Shown here: positions 9,132-18,448 of the stretch, one piece after another | Position numbering within the stretch: the first letter of the stretch is position 1 | Layout: every line of letters starts with the position of its first letter | Origin: JAFGDI01 sp963662515 | GTDB taxonomy: Bacteria; Planctomycetota; Phycisphaerae; Sedimentisphaerales; SM23-30 | NCBI GenBank assembly: GCA_963662515.1 | Contig: OY759675.1 | Coordinates: 4,179,402-4,243,401, forward strand | Direction of reading: 5' to 3' | Length of the DNA: 64,000 nucleotides | Notes under the pieces: generated by a model | Database searches by the model: none | Told to the model about the DNA's origin: nothing | What the model saw: only the letters and a program-made list of their open reading frames with translations | Made by a program: the position numbers and the translations under genes

Positions 9132-10079
9132 TCAAACTCTGGTAAAAAGCCGGTTTAATATCTTATATACTGCTAGCTTAGCCCTCAGTTTAAAATATTT
9201 CTTAAAATATTGCCAGCGAAACATTTTATCCATTTCCGGATATAGATCACGAATATGAATAATAGTCTTCATATTATGCAGTGCGATCAGCCCGCAGCAT
9301 TCACTAAACGCCAGCCAGTTAAGATAGTATTCCAGATTAGGACGCAACTGGGCCGGACAATTACTCCGAACATAATCCGGATGCAGCACCAAAGGCCGAA
9401 ATGATTTTCTCACTTTGTTTCGGGCATGAAGCAAATCAGAATTAGTTAGATGGTAAACATGTAATATTTCATCATTTATCAGTACTTCATAGTTCATCAT
9501 AGTATTTAACATAAGGAATTGCTCTTCGCCAAAAAGACTATGATATTCATAAAAACCACCGAACTTCACCAATACTGATCTGTTCCAAAGCATATTATTC
9601 GGTGTCATTGCGGAAAGTATATAGTGCATCGTATGAAAATCAATTTCAGACGACAGCCGCCATACACCACGATTAGCATGAAGAACAGTGTCTTGAACGG
9701 AAAGATTACCATGATAATCAACATAGAACCGACATAAAGCAGCGGCACATTGCGGGTACGAAATGAGCTGTTTATACTGACTGGCCAGAAAATCCGGCAA
9801 CCATTGATCATCAGCATCAAGAAAAGCTACATACTCAGCCCGGGCCAAGCCCAGACCATGATTCCGTGCTGCACCGGGACCGGCATTATCCTGATGCACC
9901 AGACGCAAACGCCTGTCAGTGTAATGACTGCTCACCAGCTCGGCACTGGCATCGGTTGAACCGTCATCAACCACTATCAGCTCAAAGTTGGTAAAACTCT
10001 GAGCCAACACCGAATCGATCGCACGCTGAACATGTTTTGCCTTATTGAATAAGGGCATAACTACTGATATTTGCAGCAT
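9132..10079 (-). CDS. Family 2 glycosyltransferase
   Basis: A GT-A fold glycosyltransferase of family 2 (315 residues). It has the usual opening ISVVMPLFNKAKHVQRAIDS, the nucleotide-binding VDDGSTD at 37-43, NAGPGAARNHGL near 65-76 and the metal-binding DADD at 88-91. The C-terminal half is alpha-helical and variable, giving no clue to acceptor or donor. There is a good ribosome-binding site (GGGGTGAGC) that overlaps the stop of the upstream GT4 gene, so the two transferases look translationally coupled. The likely job is addition of a sugar to a surface polysaccharide or glycolipid in the cytoplasm. Confidence 0.9.
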   Translation of the reverse strand: MLQISVVMPLFNKAKHVQRAIDSVLAQSFTNFELIVVDDGSTDASAELVSSHYTDRRLRLVHQDNAGPGAARNHGLGLARAEYVAFLDADDQWLPDFLASQYKQLISYPQCAAALCRFYVDYHGNLSVQDTVLHANRGVWRLSSEIDFHTMHYILSAMTPNNMLWNRSVLVKFGGFYEYHSLFGEEQFLMLNTMMNYEVLINDEILHVYHLTNSDLLHARNKVRKSFRPLVLHPDYVRSNCPAQLRPNLEYYLNWLAFSECCGLIALHNMKTIIHIRDLYPEMDKMFRWQYFKKYFKLRAKLAVYKILNRLFTRV

Positions 10080-10082
10080 AGC

Positions 10083-11285
10083 TCACCCCTGACTTAACAT
10101 TGATGTCAGAATAACATCTATGCTCTCTCCGATCTTATCCCAGTGATAGAGAGATCGAAATGTCTCTCTGCCTGAATCTGATAACTTTTGTTGTAATGCT
10201 TTACTTACACAAAGTTCATGGCAACACTTGATAAATGATTCTGGCTCATCTGACAGCAATATATTTCTGCCATGCTCAACTTCGAGCCCATAGGCACCTA
10301 TACTGGTTGATACTACCGGGCATGAACGAGCAAAACCCTCTAGTATTTTTAATCTTGTTCCTCCACCACTTAATAGCGGTACTACCAAAGCAGACCAGGT
10401 ATTCATTTCCTGAGCCAGATCATCGACAAAACCCAGATATTTTATACCAGCATATTCAGGTAATTTCAGTTCCTTACTGATCATACCTGCAATGTGAAAT
10501 TCAATTTGCGGGTCTTTAGCATAAATTCCTGGCCATACCTCTTTTATAAACCAACATAAACCCTCATAATTGGGCTTATAGCTAAGGTAGCCGACAAAAC
10601 CTAATACCGCAGGCCAAGAGACATTACGACTGGCAAAATCAGTAAGAGCCGTAATGTCAAAACCATTTGGTATTATATGCAACTTATCAGCCGCTTGAGG
10701 ACACAACCTGGCCACATAATCTCGGTCTGCCTCACTACATAAACCAACTTTCTTAAACTTCCTGATCGCAGAGAGTTCCGCCCTGAAATGCTTATAATAT
10801 ATCAATCTCTCTGCAATCGTTTTTCTTAAACCGGCCTTTTGGGTATATTCACCTTTTAATCGTAAATGCAGCAGGTCATCAAGATCAATTATCGACTTTT
10901 CCGGAAAAAGCATACCTGTTGCCGCTGCTGTTTGAATTTTCTCATACCATATTATATCATGCTGACGAGCAAGCTCCTCAAAAACAGCCATTTCAGCTCT
11001 GGCTAATTTTCTACTATAATAAAAAGGCCAATGCTGATCTATCTTATGCCTGAATCTTGAGATACTACTATCCATAGTAAAATATGGCTGAGGTAAATAG
11101 TATAACTCACCCAGCTCAGACTTAGAACGATCAAACCGCTCCTGATCGTAAGCACCTCTGGCATTTATGCAAACAGTAGTAACCGTATGCTTTTTTTTCA
11201 TCTGATGGGCCAGATTGAGTATTCTGAGATAAGAACCACCCAATGGAGGGTAAGGTAAATGATTTGTTACATATAATATTTTCAT
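10083..11285 (-). CDS. GT4-type (GT-B fold) glycosyltransferase
   Basis: A 400-residue GT-B glycosyltransferase. The N-terminus MKILYVTNHLPYPPLGGS with the glycine loop is typical of family 4, and the C-terminal donor site contains RLKILEGFARSCPVVSTS and GAYGLEVEHGRNILL, the E-x7-E type motif of retaining GT-B enzymes. It resembles the sugar transferases found with exopolysaccharide or exosortase loci (the TIGR03087-like group), but that assignment is tentative. It is the first gene of a minus-strand run that continues with the family 2 transferase and the HEAT lipoprotein. It is expected to act in the cytoplasm on a lipid-linked glycan. Confidence 0.88.
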   Translation of the reverse strand: MKILYVTNHLPYPPLGGSYLRILNLAHQMKKKHTVTTVCINARGAYDQERFDRSKSELGELYYLPQPYFTMDSSISRFRHKIDQHWPFYYSRKLARAEMAVFEELARQHDIIWYEKIQTAAATGMLFPEKSIIDLDDLLHLRLKGEYTQKAGLRKTIAERLIYYKHFRAELSAIRKFKKVGLCSEADRDYVARLCPQAADKLHIIPNGFDITALTDFASRNVSWPAVLGFVGYLSYKPNYEGLCWFIKEVWPGIYAKDPQIEFHIAGMISKELKLPEYAGIKYLGFVDDLAQEMNTWSALVVPLLSGGGTRLKILEGFARSCPVVSTSIGAYGLEVEHGRNILLSDEPESFIKCCHELCVSKALQQKLSDSGRETFRSLYHWDKIGESIDVILTSMLSQG

Positions 11286-11668
11286 AAAAACGATAACGCC
11301 AAAATGGAAGGCCCAGTTTTAATTTTGCCAATTTCACATTCTGATTATCGGTCGTAGAGGTGTATTAAAATGACTTTTTGACCAGAGAAAAAATTAGTTG
11401 GGAATGAAAAAAAAAGAATTTAACATAACTTTATATATAAGTCGTATTTAGATGGTATCTAATTCTCATGTGATACTATGCCGAAAAAATATTGTATTTG
11501 ACATATTCGCTCAGCTTTGATATTTGCCTTACTCCGTAACATTAATTAATTAAGGTAAAAAGAATAATTTTAACTGATTATTTGCCGATAGCATGTTTGT
11601 AAGTACAGACTTTGATGAATATTCCGGCTGGCGATTCAGTCTGGCTGGTTAAGGAAAATAAAAAAATT
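11286..11668. promoter_or_regulatory. Divergent intergenic region, candidate topA promoter
   Basis: AT-rich region between the divergent GT4 and topA genes. A possible sigma-70 promoter for topA has TTGACA at 11498-11503, a 17-base spacer and the weak -10 TATTTG at 11521-11526. No ORF or RNA gene is visible in the rest. Confidence 0.35.
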
Positions 11669-14200
11669 ATGGCAAAAGCAGCAACTGGAAAGAACCTGGT
11701 GATAGTGGAGTCGCCGGCGAAAGCCAAGACTATAAATAAATATCTGGGCAATAATTTTAAGGTTATTGCCAGTATGGGCCATGTTCGTGACCTGCCCAAT
11801 AATGATATGGCAGTAGATATAGAAAATAACTTTTCTCCTACCTATGAAACCATACCGACCCGTAAAAAAATACTCTCAGAACTGAAAAAACTAGCCAAGG
11901 AAGCCCCGATGGTCTATCTGGCAAGCGATTTGGACCGTGAGGGAGAGGCTATCGCCTGGCATTTGAGCGAGGCTCTGGGCATAAAATCCGATAGATTTTG
12001 CCGGGTTGTCTTTAATGCTATTACCAAAAGTGCTATCGAACAGGCCTTTGCCCACCCGCACACCCTGGACATGGACAAGGTAAATGCCCAGCAGGCCCGG
12101 CGTATTTTGGACCGGATCGTGGGCTATCAGATAAGCCCCCTGCTCTGGAAAAAGGTGGCTCGCGGCCTTTCTGCCGGCCGGGTACAGTCAGTAGCGGTTA
12201 AACTGGTAGTACAGCGAGAAAAAGAGATCAAAGCCTTCGTACCCGAAGAATATTGGAAGATCGACGGCATATTCTGCAATAAGAACACACCTGACCTGTC
12301 CGATAAGTACCAAAAGTTCGTTAAGGATAATACCGAAAACGACAAAGGGCCTACCATTAAGCAAAGGGGAGAGTGGCTTTATGACCATAGCTGCCTTGAA
12401 ACTCATCTGGTAAGCGTTGGCGGTAACCCGTTCAAGGCTGGCAATCAGGCAGAAGCAGATAAAGTATATAATGCTATAACCAATAATGAATTTAGTGTGT
12501 GCAGTATAGACACACGCAGCTCAAATTCAAAGCCGCAGGCTCCTTTTATAACCTCGACCCTGCAACAGCAATCAGCCAATAAGCTGGGCTATTCGGCTAA
12601 AAACACCATGCGTCTGGCCCAGGAATTGTACGAAGGTATAGAAATAAGCGGTTTGGGATCAGTTGGTCTTATTACTTACATGCGTACTGACAGCACCAAT
12701 ATCTCTAATGAAGCTTTGGGTATGGTACGCGATTTCATATCGAACAATTACGGTGAAAAATATTTACCGTCCAAACCTAATTATTATGGTTCCTCGAATA
12801 AAGCAGCCCAGGAAGCGCATGAGGCGATCCGTCCGACCGATGTCAGTATCACGCCGGATAATGTAAAAAACGATCTCACTCCTCAGCAGCATAAACTCTA
12901 CGATTTGATCTGGAAGAGATTTGTCTCTTGCCAGATGACACCTGCGATTTGGGATGTAACCACAGTTAATATAGAGACTAAAGCTCAGATAGATGGCCAG
13001 GATCAGTCTGTCTTGTTCCGGGCAAATGGTCGCAAACTGGTTTTTGATGGTTTCATGCTCGTAAGCGGCATTACAGTGAGCGGTAGTGACCAGATATTGC
13101 CGGAACTGAGCGTAGGAGGCAAGGTATGGCCGGTCACAATTGACCATACCCAGCATTTCACCAGTCCGCCGGCTCGATATACTGAAGCTTCGCTCATTAA
13201 GATGCTGGAAGCTGAAGGCATTGGAAGACCAAGTACCTATGCCTCGATCATTTCCACAATTCAAGATCGCGGCTATGTTGAGCAGCTTGACAAGAAGTTT
13301 TTCGCTACCGATCTGGGTATTGTAGTAACCGAAAAACTTAATGAGCATTTCACTCAGATCATGGATGTAGCCTTTACCCGATTTATGGAAGGGCAGCTTG
13401 ATAAGATCGAAGAGCAGCATCTCGACTGGGTTAATGTTCTCAGAGAATTTTATGGTCCGTTCAAAGATAATCTCGACCGCGCCCATGAAGAGATGGTCCA
13501 TGCCCGGGCTGAAACTCAGCCGTCAGACTATATGTGTCCGGAATGCGGTAAACCGATGGTCTATCGCTTTGGCAAGAATGGCCGGTTCCTCTCTTGCGGT
13601 GATTATCCGACCTGTAAGTTTGCCGCCCCGTGCGATCGCGATGGCAAGATCGCCCAGCCGGAAGAGACTCAGCATGCCTGCCCGAACTGTGGTAAGCCGA
13701 TGATACTGCGAAAGGCGAGGTTCGGCACATTCCTGGGTTGCAGCGGCTACCCGGAATGTAAGACTACCCAGAAGGTAGATAAAGATGGCAATGTGCAGCC
13801 GCCCAAAGCTCCGGCCCGGCCTAGCGGCATTAAATGCCATAAGTGCAAAGATGGTGAGCTGGTCATTCGCGATAGTAAGCGCGGCGAGTTCATGGGCTGT
13901 AATAAGTTCCCTAAGTGCCGCTCGATCATTAGTATCAAAATGCTCGATGAACTGACCGCTCTGCAGGCCGAGGGTAAATGGCCGCCAGCCACTATGGAAG
14001 AAGCCGATATTGTCCTGGGGCGTAAAACCAAAAAGACAGCTACTGACGAGCAAGATGGTGAAGAAACCAAAACCACCAAAAAGAAAGTTGCCAAAAAGAC
14101 GGTCAAGAAGGTAGCGAAAAAAGTTGCCAAAAAGACCACTAAAAAGAAATCAGACAGCGACACAGAAGTAGCAGTTGACGATGTTGATGTTCCATTTTAA
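11669..14200 (+). CDS. topA: DNA topoisomerase I (type IA)
   Basis: Type IA topoisomerase that relaxes negative supercoils. The ATG at 11669 is chosen over 11612 because AAGGA precedes it and the protein then starts MAKAATGKNLVIVESPAKAK, the family N-terminus. A Toprim domain opens the protein, with the catalytic Glu in VESPAKAK and the acidic DLDREGEAI. The active-site tyrosine is Y337 in GLITYMRTDSTN. Three C-terminal four-cysteine zinc ribbons follow (starting CPECGKPM, CPNCGKPM and CHKCKDGE), then a lysine-rich tail that is probably a disordered DNA-binding extension, ending in the acidic DVDVPF. The full-length, intact enzyme is followed by a strong terminator. The only oddity is the long K/A/T repeat tail. 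Confidence 0.97.
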   Translation: MAKAATGKNLVIVESPAKAKTINKYLGNNFKVIASMGHVRDLPNNDMAVDIENNFSPTYETIPTRKKILSELKKLAKEAPMVYLASDLDREGEAIAWHLSEALGIKSDRFCRVVFNAITKSAIEQAFAHPHTLDMDKVNAQQARRILDRIVGYQISPLLWKKVARGLSAGRVQSVAVKLVVQREKEIKAFVPEEYWKIDGIFCNKNTPDLSDKYQKFVKDNTENDKGPTIKQRGEWLYDHSCLETHLVSVGGNPFKAGNQAEADKVYNAITNNEFSVCSIDTRSSNSKPQAPFITSTLQQQSANKLGYSAKNTMRLAQELYEGIEISGLGSVGLITYMRTDSTNISNEALGMVRDFISNNYGEKYLPSKPNYYGSSNKAAQEAHEAIRPTDVSITPDNVKNDLTPQQHKLYDLIWKRFVSCQMTPAIWDVTTVNIETKAQIDGQDQSVLFRANGRKLVFDGFMLVSGITVSGSDQILPELSVGGKVWPVTIDHTQHFTSPPARYTEASLIKMLEAEGIGRPSTYASIISTIQDRGYVEQLDKKFFATDLGIVVTEKLNEHFTQIMDVAFTRFMEGQLDKIEEQHLDWVNVLREFYGPFKDNLDRAHEEMVHARAETQPSDYMCPECGKPMVYRFGKNGRFLSCGDYPTCKFAAPCDRDGKIAQPEETQHACPNCGKPMILRKARFGTFLGCSGYPECKTTQKVDKDGNVQPPKAPARPSGIKCHKCKDGELVIRDSKRGEFMGCNKFPKCRSIISIKMLDELTALQAEGKWPPATMEEADIVLGRKTKKTATDEQDGEETKTTKKKVAKKTVKKVAKKVAKKTTKKKSDSDTEVAVDDVDVPF

Positions 14201-14228
14201 GAATATTGACTGAAATATTAAGAAATTC

Positions 14229-14260
14229 AAAAGGCGACCTGAAACTGGGTCGCCTTTTTG
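14229..14260. terminator. Bidirectional intrinsic terminator, topA / membrane-protein operon
   Basis: AAAAGGCGACC at 14229-14239 pairs with GGTCGCCTTTTT at 14248-14259. On the plus strand it runs into TTTTTGCTTTT; on the minus strand it runs into TTTTGAATTTCTT. It therefore ends topA and the convergent minus-strand operon. Confidence 0.85.
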
Positions 14261-14263
14261 CTT

Positions 14264-14830
14264 TTAGGGCTGTGGCTGTTGTGTAGCTTTATCAGGTATT
14301 TCCAATGTGATGTCTGAATATTCTTTGAGCATTTCCGGGGTTAAGGTAATAGAGAAATGTTTGCCATCTCCTTGTTTATCAGTTTCGGATATTGTCCGAG
14401 AATAGACTACTTTACCAGTCTCGTTGGTTGCGAATATCCTGAATTTGCCATCGACAGGCATTTCGTCAATATTCATGCCCAGATAAAATACACCTGCATT
14501 GTCAGGTCTTATTGCGTTGCGGTTACATTTACCAGACAAGTCATTAAAGAAAAAAAACTCAAGGCTGGCAGATGTGTCATTGAATACAAACAATAATTCT
14601 GGCCGGTTGACAGATGGTGTAAGAATAGCCGCGATCACTATCAGCCAGATAGTGGTTTCCAATAATGAACGGCGACCAGCCAGAAAAAACTGACTAAAGA
14701 GTAAAATCGCCGCCGTTCCAAAAATTATTAACTGTACACCGATAACTTCATTTTCGGCAGCCCAAGCCGTCAGCCAGAACACCGCTAAGCAGCAACAACA
14801 AACTATCCATGACATTCTCTCTCTGGACAT
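14264..14830 (-). CDS. Unknown membrane protein, three N-terminal helices plus soluble domain
   Basis: A 188-residue protein I do not recognise. Three hydrophobic segments occupy about residues 8-24, 32-50 and 56-72 (the first unusually rich in Cys, ICCCC-like), followed by a soluble, probably periplasmic, beta-rich domain of about 110 residues that ends in TQQPQP. AGGAG lies 7 bases before the ATG. It is the last gene of a three-gene minus-strand operon of small membrane proteins and ends at the bidirectional terminator. No catalytic motif is visible. Confidence 0.6.
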   Translation of the reverse strand: MSRERMSWIVCCCCLAVFWLTAWAAENEVIGVQLIIFGTAAILLFSQFFLAGRRSLLETTIWLIVIAAILTPSVNRPELLFVFNDTSASLEFFFFNDLSGKCNRNAIRPDNAGVFYLGMNIDEMPVDGKFRIFATNETGKVVYSRTISETDKQGDGKHFSITLTPEMLKEYSDITLEIPDKATQQPQP

Positions 14831-14857
14831 AAATACTCCTGCATTATTCTTAACATA

Positions 14858-15100
14858 TCATTGTTTTTGGTGATACAAGGCAATTAAGGAAACAACGGTG
14901 AAAACCGAACCAACCGCGACATATCCACCACTATAAAGCCAGAATAAAGTTTTAGATTCTTTTGCCGTATAAGTTGTCCTTATAAAACTTTCTTCGCCCC
15001 AGCCTCTGATATTGCCAGTTTTAATGCCGATGAATCCGTATATGGTACAGCCGATTCCGACCAGCAAGAAGAGCAAAGGTAATATTATTTTCTTATTCAT
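14858..15100 (-). CDS. Small two-helix membrane protein, unknown
   Basis: An 80-residue protein with two predicted transmembrane helices (about 4-25 and 53-75) joined by a short polar loop. The ATG at 15100 is chosen because GGAG stands 6 bases upstream; it overlaps the stop of the preceding gene by 8 bases (ATGAATAA), a strong sign of translational coupling. An in-frame ATG at 15112 would add four residues. No family recognised. Neighbours on both sides are also small unknown membrane proteins, suggesting one small membrane complex. Confidence 0.6.
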   Translation of the reverse strand: MNKKIILPLLFLLVGIGCTIYGFIGIKTGNIRGWGEESFIRTTYTAKESKTLFWLYSGGYVAVGSVFTVVSLIALYHQKQ

Positions 15101-15608
15101 TTGCGTCTCCACATTCTTCTAACAAATATTCCTTGGGTATATCTGCCCCTTTTCGTATTTCGCTGAGTAATATTGTATCATTATAAAAGGCAGTGACTAT
15201 AAACTCGCTACAAGAAAGTTGTTCTTGTCCTTTTTTGAAAAATTTAAGGTTTGAGCGTGCCTTATCTTGTATTACTGTTTTGATTTGTTGCCCTGATGTA
15301 ATATCGGATATAAAAAAATTAATTTCATGACCAGTATTGTTAGTAACTGAAATGTATGATGATTTAGAATTAGAAAACATAGGTGCAAACGGCACCATAA
15401 AAATTAATAATAATGATATTAGTATTCTTGTGAGCATGTCAACAATAGTAAATTTTGCTTTTTGGAGTGAAAACAGGCAAATGGCAACTGTAAAGGCAAA
15501 TAGCCATTCTCCAGCTAATTGCAGGCTGGAATGAGCACCATAAAAGTATCCTATCCAGATACCAATCAGAATGATGTTTATAAAAGACTTTAAATTGCCA
15601 TTTATCAT
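15093..15608 (-). CDS. Unknown membrane protein with C-terminal soluble domain
   Basis: A 171-residue protein with three hydrophobic segments (about 9-28, 35-48 and 58-78) followed by a soluble domain of about 90 residues beginning SYISVTNNTGHEINFFI. The plan (three helices, then one beta-rich domain) matches the 188-residue protein two genes downstream although the sequences differ. It is the first gene of the operon and overlaps the next gene by 8 bases. Unknown function. Confidence 0.6.
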   Translation of the reverse strand: MINGNLKSFINIILIGIWIGYFYGAHSSLQLAGEWLFAFTVAICLFSLQKAKFTIVDMLTRILISLLLIFMVPFAPMFSNSKSSYISVTNNTGHEINFFISDITSGQQIKTVIQDKARSNLKFFKKGQEQLSCSEFIVTAFYNDTILLSEIRKGADIPKEYLLEECGDANE

Positions 15609-16334
15609 ATCGAATCCTGATAATCAAATAAGAATCGCAAACTAATTTCTAAGACGCAGGGACATTATATCATATTAGAAAAAAACGCCCACAAAAATTA
15701 TATTTCCATAATTTCTTGACATTGCTATCAATGAATATAATGTACTAAGTACAATTTCTGATCCTGGGAACGCCAGGCAGAATAAAATCCCGATGCACAT
15801 CGGGAGCTCGGCAAAGTCTTGCAAGACACGCGGGAGAAGTGGCTGTAGTTTATATGCGGGGTTGAGAGAATTATTTTAAACGCAAAGGCGCCAAGTCGCG
15901 AAGATACTCGTATCGTTGGTTGGTTATGGTGGCGAGGTGTATTGAGAATGGTTGTGATATAAGTTATTAAGGTTAGAGATTGATTGATAAAAGGGTGGCT
16001 TGGAGGTCGTCTTTTTTTATTGTGGTGGCACGGGGACTTTCACAGGGCGGACGAGCCGCAACCAAACAGGTAGTTTCAGTAACAAATAAAAAGTAACAAG
16101 CTCAGGTTTGCCCCTGTGGGGCAGACTGATTAATTGAAAGTTGCTCTGTTGGCAAAGAGATGGTTTCCTTATTTTCCAACCAGTTATAAGCTCTGTAAAG
16201 AATAATAGAGCAGGAAAAAAATATTTTGGATGATAGTATTACCGACGGGCACAGACTTGCACTAAGTGGGGATGGTGGTATAATAGTGAATGTGTTTTTT
16301 TGATATTTAGCTGCGGTTATGCCGGGCTGGGAAG
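15609..16334. other. Gene-free accessory stretch with several palindromes
   Basis: No supportable ORF. A promoter-like pair TTGACA (15716-15721) and TATAAT (15736-15741) has only 14 bases between them. Just downstream come three inverted repeats in a row: CCTGG/CCAGG at about 15763-15777, TCCCGATG/CATCGGGA at 15788-15805 and the perfect palindrome GTCTTGCAAGAC at 15816-15827. Another stem lies at 16106-16126 (GTTTGCCCC with GGGGCAGAC). Around 15880-15905 the text resembles the ACGCAAAGGCGC-type repeat often seen as debris in environmental genomes. The patch precedes a broken RhuM-like gene and looks like an insertion zone. Confidence 0.4.
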
Positions 16335-16349
16335 GTGTTTTGTTTTGAT

Positions 16350-16726
16350 ATGAGTTTGGAAGAAGAACAATGTCCGAAGGGTGAGCTGCTGGTTTATCAG
16401 GGGCAGGGGCTGGAATCTCCGATTCAGGTGAGGCTGGAAGGAGATAGCGTCTGGCTGAGTCAGAAGTTGCTGGCGGAGCTGTATGGTATTGCAATACCGA
16501 CTATAAATGAGCATATTACAAACATTTATGAAGAAAATGAGCTTATGCCTGAGGCAACTATTAGGAAATACCTAATAGTTCAAACTGAGGGCGGCAGGCA
16601 GGTTAAGCGGCTGGTTGACCTACTGGGGCTCGCATTCCCAGGGAATCCGAACAGCAGAAAGCGGAACAGAATTATATTGAAGATTTAAAAGCGGCGGCGA
16701 AGATGATTAAACAGGATAGGAAGTAG
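16350..16726 (+). pseudogene. RhuM-family gene remnant, internally deleted
   Basis: The first frame encodes about 95 residues typical of the N-terminus of virulence RhuM-family proteins: IQVRLEGDSVWLSQK, LAELYGIAIPTINEHI and IRKYLIVQTEGGRQVKR. The match stops at about 16615, where a normal protein would continue for more than 200 residues. A second frame then gives a plausible C-terminal helix (ESEQQKAEQNYIEDLKAAA, then KMIKQDRK) ending at TAG 16724-16726. This is best read as an internal deletion with a frameshift. An ORF with ATG at 16335 also exists in the first frame. RhuM proteins travel on islands and prophages; their biochemistry is poorly known. Confidence 0.55.
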
Positions 16727-16769
16727 TGGTATTAGCATTTTATATCAAATAGATTAGTAAGGCTTATAT

Positions 16770-17492
16770 ATGACAAATAACTATCAAAAACCTATTCAAG
16801 AAGATGAAGATTGTTTAACGCTTGCAAAATTCATAGATATTATCAATCTTTTTTTCAGTAAACATAATGGTAAGAATTTTTTTAGAGGACAACCGGACAA
16901 ATCGTATCCAATAATTCCATCCGCAGGAAGAGATGGTGTATTTAACAAGGATAAACCAGATAATGATTTAGAAATGTTTGACAATTGGATTAATATACTA
17001 AAAAGTAAAACAAATTTTCCGAATTCAAAGTTTGAAAAATTGCTATTTGCTCAACATCATGGGCTTCATACCAGGCTGTTGGACTGGACCACCAATCCTC
17101 TCGTAGCATTGTTTTTTGCATGTATTTCCAACGAAAAGGAAATCAATAAAGATGGTCATGTGATATGTTATCCGATTAAACAAACTGAAATATTAAATAT
17201 TGACGACGAAGGTGTATTTGAAAAAGATGGTATATTTTTTAATGCAAATATAATGGGGGTTTCACAAAGGGTATTGAGTCAGGAAGGATTTGTGACTATA
17301 CATAACCCGCCAAATGTAGATATTCGCTCTTTAAATCCACAAGATGCAAATGAAATAATAATACCCATGCTGCATAAAGAGAAACTTTTGTCAGAATTGG
17401 ATAGATTTGGAATAAATTATGGATCACTATTTCCTGACCTTGAAGGTTATACGAAGTATTGCAATTGGGCAATGAAAAATGGTTTAAGCTAG
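16770..17492 (+). CDS. FRG-domain protein
   Basis: A 240-residue protein with the FRG domain (PF08867): FRGQ at 38-41, then the signature AQHHGLHTRLLDWTTNPLVA from 94 on, and QRVLSQEGFVTIH in the C-terminal half. FRG-domain genes are frequent on phages, plasmids and defence islands; the biochemical activity is not established. Its coding sequence is markedly richer in A+T than the flanking chromosome, and it stands next to a broken RhuM-like gene, so recent acquisition is likely. The gene looks intact and full length. No partner toxin or antitoxin is evident. Confidence 0.8.
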   Translation: MTNNYQKPIQEDEDCLTLAKFIDIINLFFSKHNGKNFFRGQPDKSYPIIPSAGRDGVFNKDKPDNDLEMFDNWINILKSKTNFPNSKFEKLLFAQHHGLHTRLLDWTTNPLVALFFACISNEKEINKDGHVICYPIKQTEILNIDDEGVFEKDGIFFNANIMGVSQRVLSQEGFVTIHNPPNVDIRSLNPQDANEIIIPMLHKEKLLSELDRFGINYGSLFPDLEGYTKYCNWAMKNGLS

Positions 17493-17779
17493 TTAAAGGA
17501 CATTTATTGCTCACCACACGCTGCCCTATATTTACTGTAGCGTATAACGGCCAGAAGGTTATTTTTTGTTCGGGTAGTTCCTGATATGGGCCATCTTGCA
17601 TAACCTGGCCTTGCGGGCAGTTGGGGAATGATCTCATTTTATGACGGTGTTATATAAGTGTTGAATTTCTGTAGTTATGAGACTAATTCCCAAATTACAA
17701 CCATGTTTTTACAATTTCATTCCCCAAAAGCAACCATGTTTGGTATTTTCGGCTTTTCATCGCCTATTTTTGTCTGTTT

Positions 17780-18421
17780 TTATACAGTTTTGCATTTGCT
17801 GGTATTGGACTTATCTGAGAAAAGTCCGGCAGTTATCTGGCGGAGGTTCAGCAGGTAGAAGCCGGTAATGCCGCCGGCCAGTCCGCCGGCGTGTGACATG
17901 GCTACGGGTATGCCTACATTACCGGGGTGCAAAGCGGCCAGCAACAATGAGCCAGAGCATATTTCGATTACGCATTTTATCGCCAGAATGGTCAGCATGA
18001 CAATGCTGCTTTTTCGCAGCTGGCGATCGCCGTGTATGCTTTCCAGGGCACATATTGCCATGAGGCCGTGGTCTATGCCCGACAGACCGCAGTAGGCTTC
18101 GATCCCGTCTCTGAGTAACTGATATCTGATCGCCACCAGGCTTAGCAGTCCGCAACAGAACAGATAGGCTATTCGCCGGGCAGTAGATGGTTCTTTAAGC
18201 TGGCCGAGTAGCAGAAAAAAGGCTGATACATCTATAACCAGGTGATATATACTGACATGGGCAAATGGGTGTGTCAGCAGGCACCAGTAATGCCCGGCAT
18301 TAACCGCGGCGGGCGAGTAGGCCATTACCGCCGATGAGCCACCCAGAAGCATAGGCAGATTAATGGCAAGAATGAGCAGTGCGAAAATAGTAGTTTCTGT
18401 CTTTTTCATTTTAATAGTCAC
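17780..18421 (-). CDS. Rhombosortase (rhomboid-family GlyGly-CTERM protease)
   Basis: A 213-residue rhomboid-type intramembrane serine protease with six hydrophobic segments. The catalytic Ser is S114 in YCGLSGIDHGL and the catalytic His is H177 in SHAGGLAGG. The HPFAHVSIYHLVID stretch replaces the Asn of the classical HxxxN rhomboid motif with Asp. These features match rhombosortases, which cleave the C-terminal GlyGly-CTERM anchor of exported proteins. The gene lies 78 bases behind the VIT/VWA gene, whose C-terminus looks like such an anchor, so enzyme and substrate appear paired. The start may be GTG 18421 or ATG 18409; neither has a clear ribosome-binding site. A strong hairpin sits between the two genes. 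Confidence 0.8.
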   Translation of the reverse strand: MTIKMKKTETTIFALLILAINLPMLLGGSSAVMAYSPAAVNAGHYWCLLTHPFAHVSIYHLVIDVSAFFLLLGQLKEPSTARRIAYLFCCGLLSLVAIRYQLLRDGIEAYCGLSGIDHGLMAICALESIHGDRQLRKSSIVMLTILAIKCVIEICSGSLLLAALHPGNVGIPVAMSHAGGLAGGITGFYLLNLRQITAGLFSDKSNTSKCKTV

Positions 18422-18448
18422 TTTCAGTATTCCATAAGTCAGAAATTA

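Noticed and set aside
12764..13501. 245-residue antisense ORF in topA
   Set aside because: Mirror frame of a conserved gene; no family features.
16102..16494. 130-residue minus-strand ORF in the accessory patch
   Set aside because: Antisense to the RhuM-like remnant, Pro/Ser-rich low-complexity text, no ribosome-binding site.
17296..17637. 113-residue minus-strand ORF overlapping the FRG gene
   Set aside because: Its first part (CPQGQVMQDG, KITFWPLYATVNIG) looks coding-like, but the rest is antisense to the FRG gene; it could be a truncated fragment, not enough to call.
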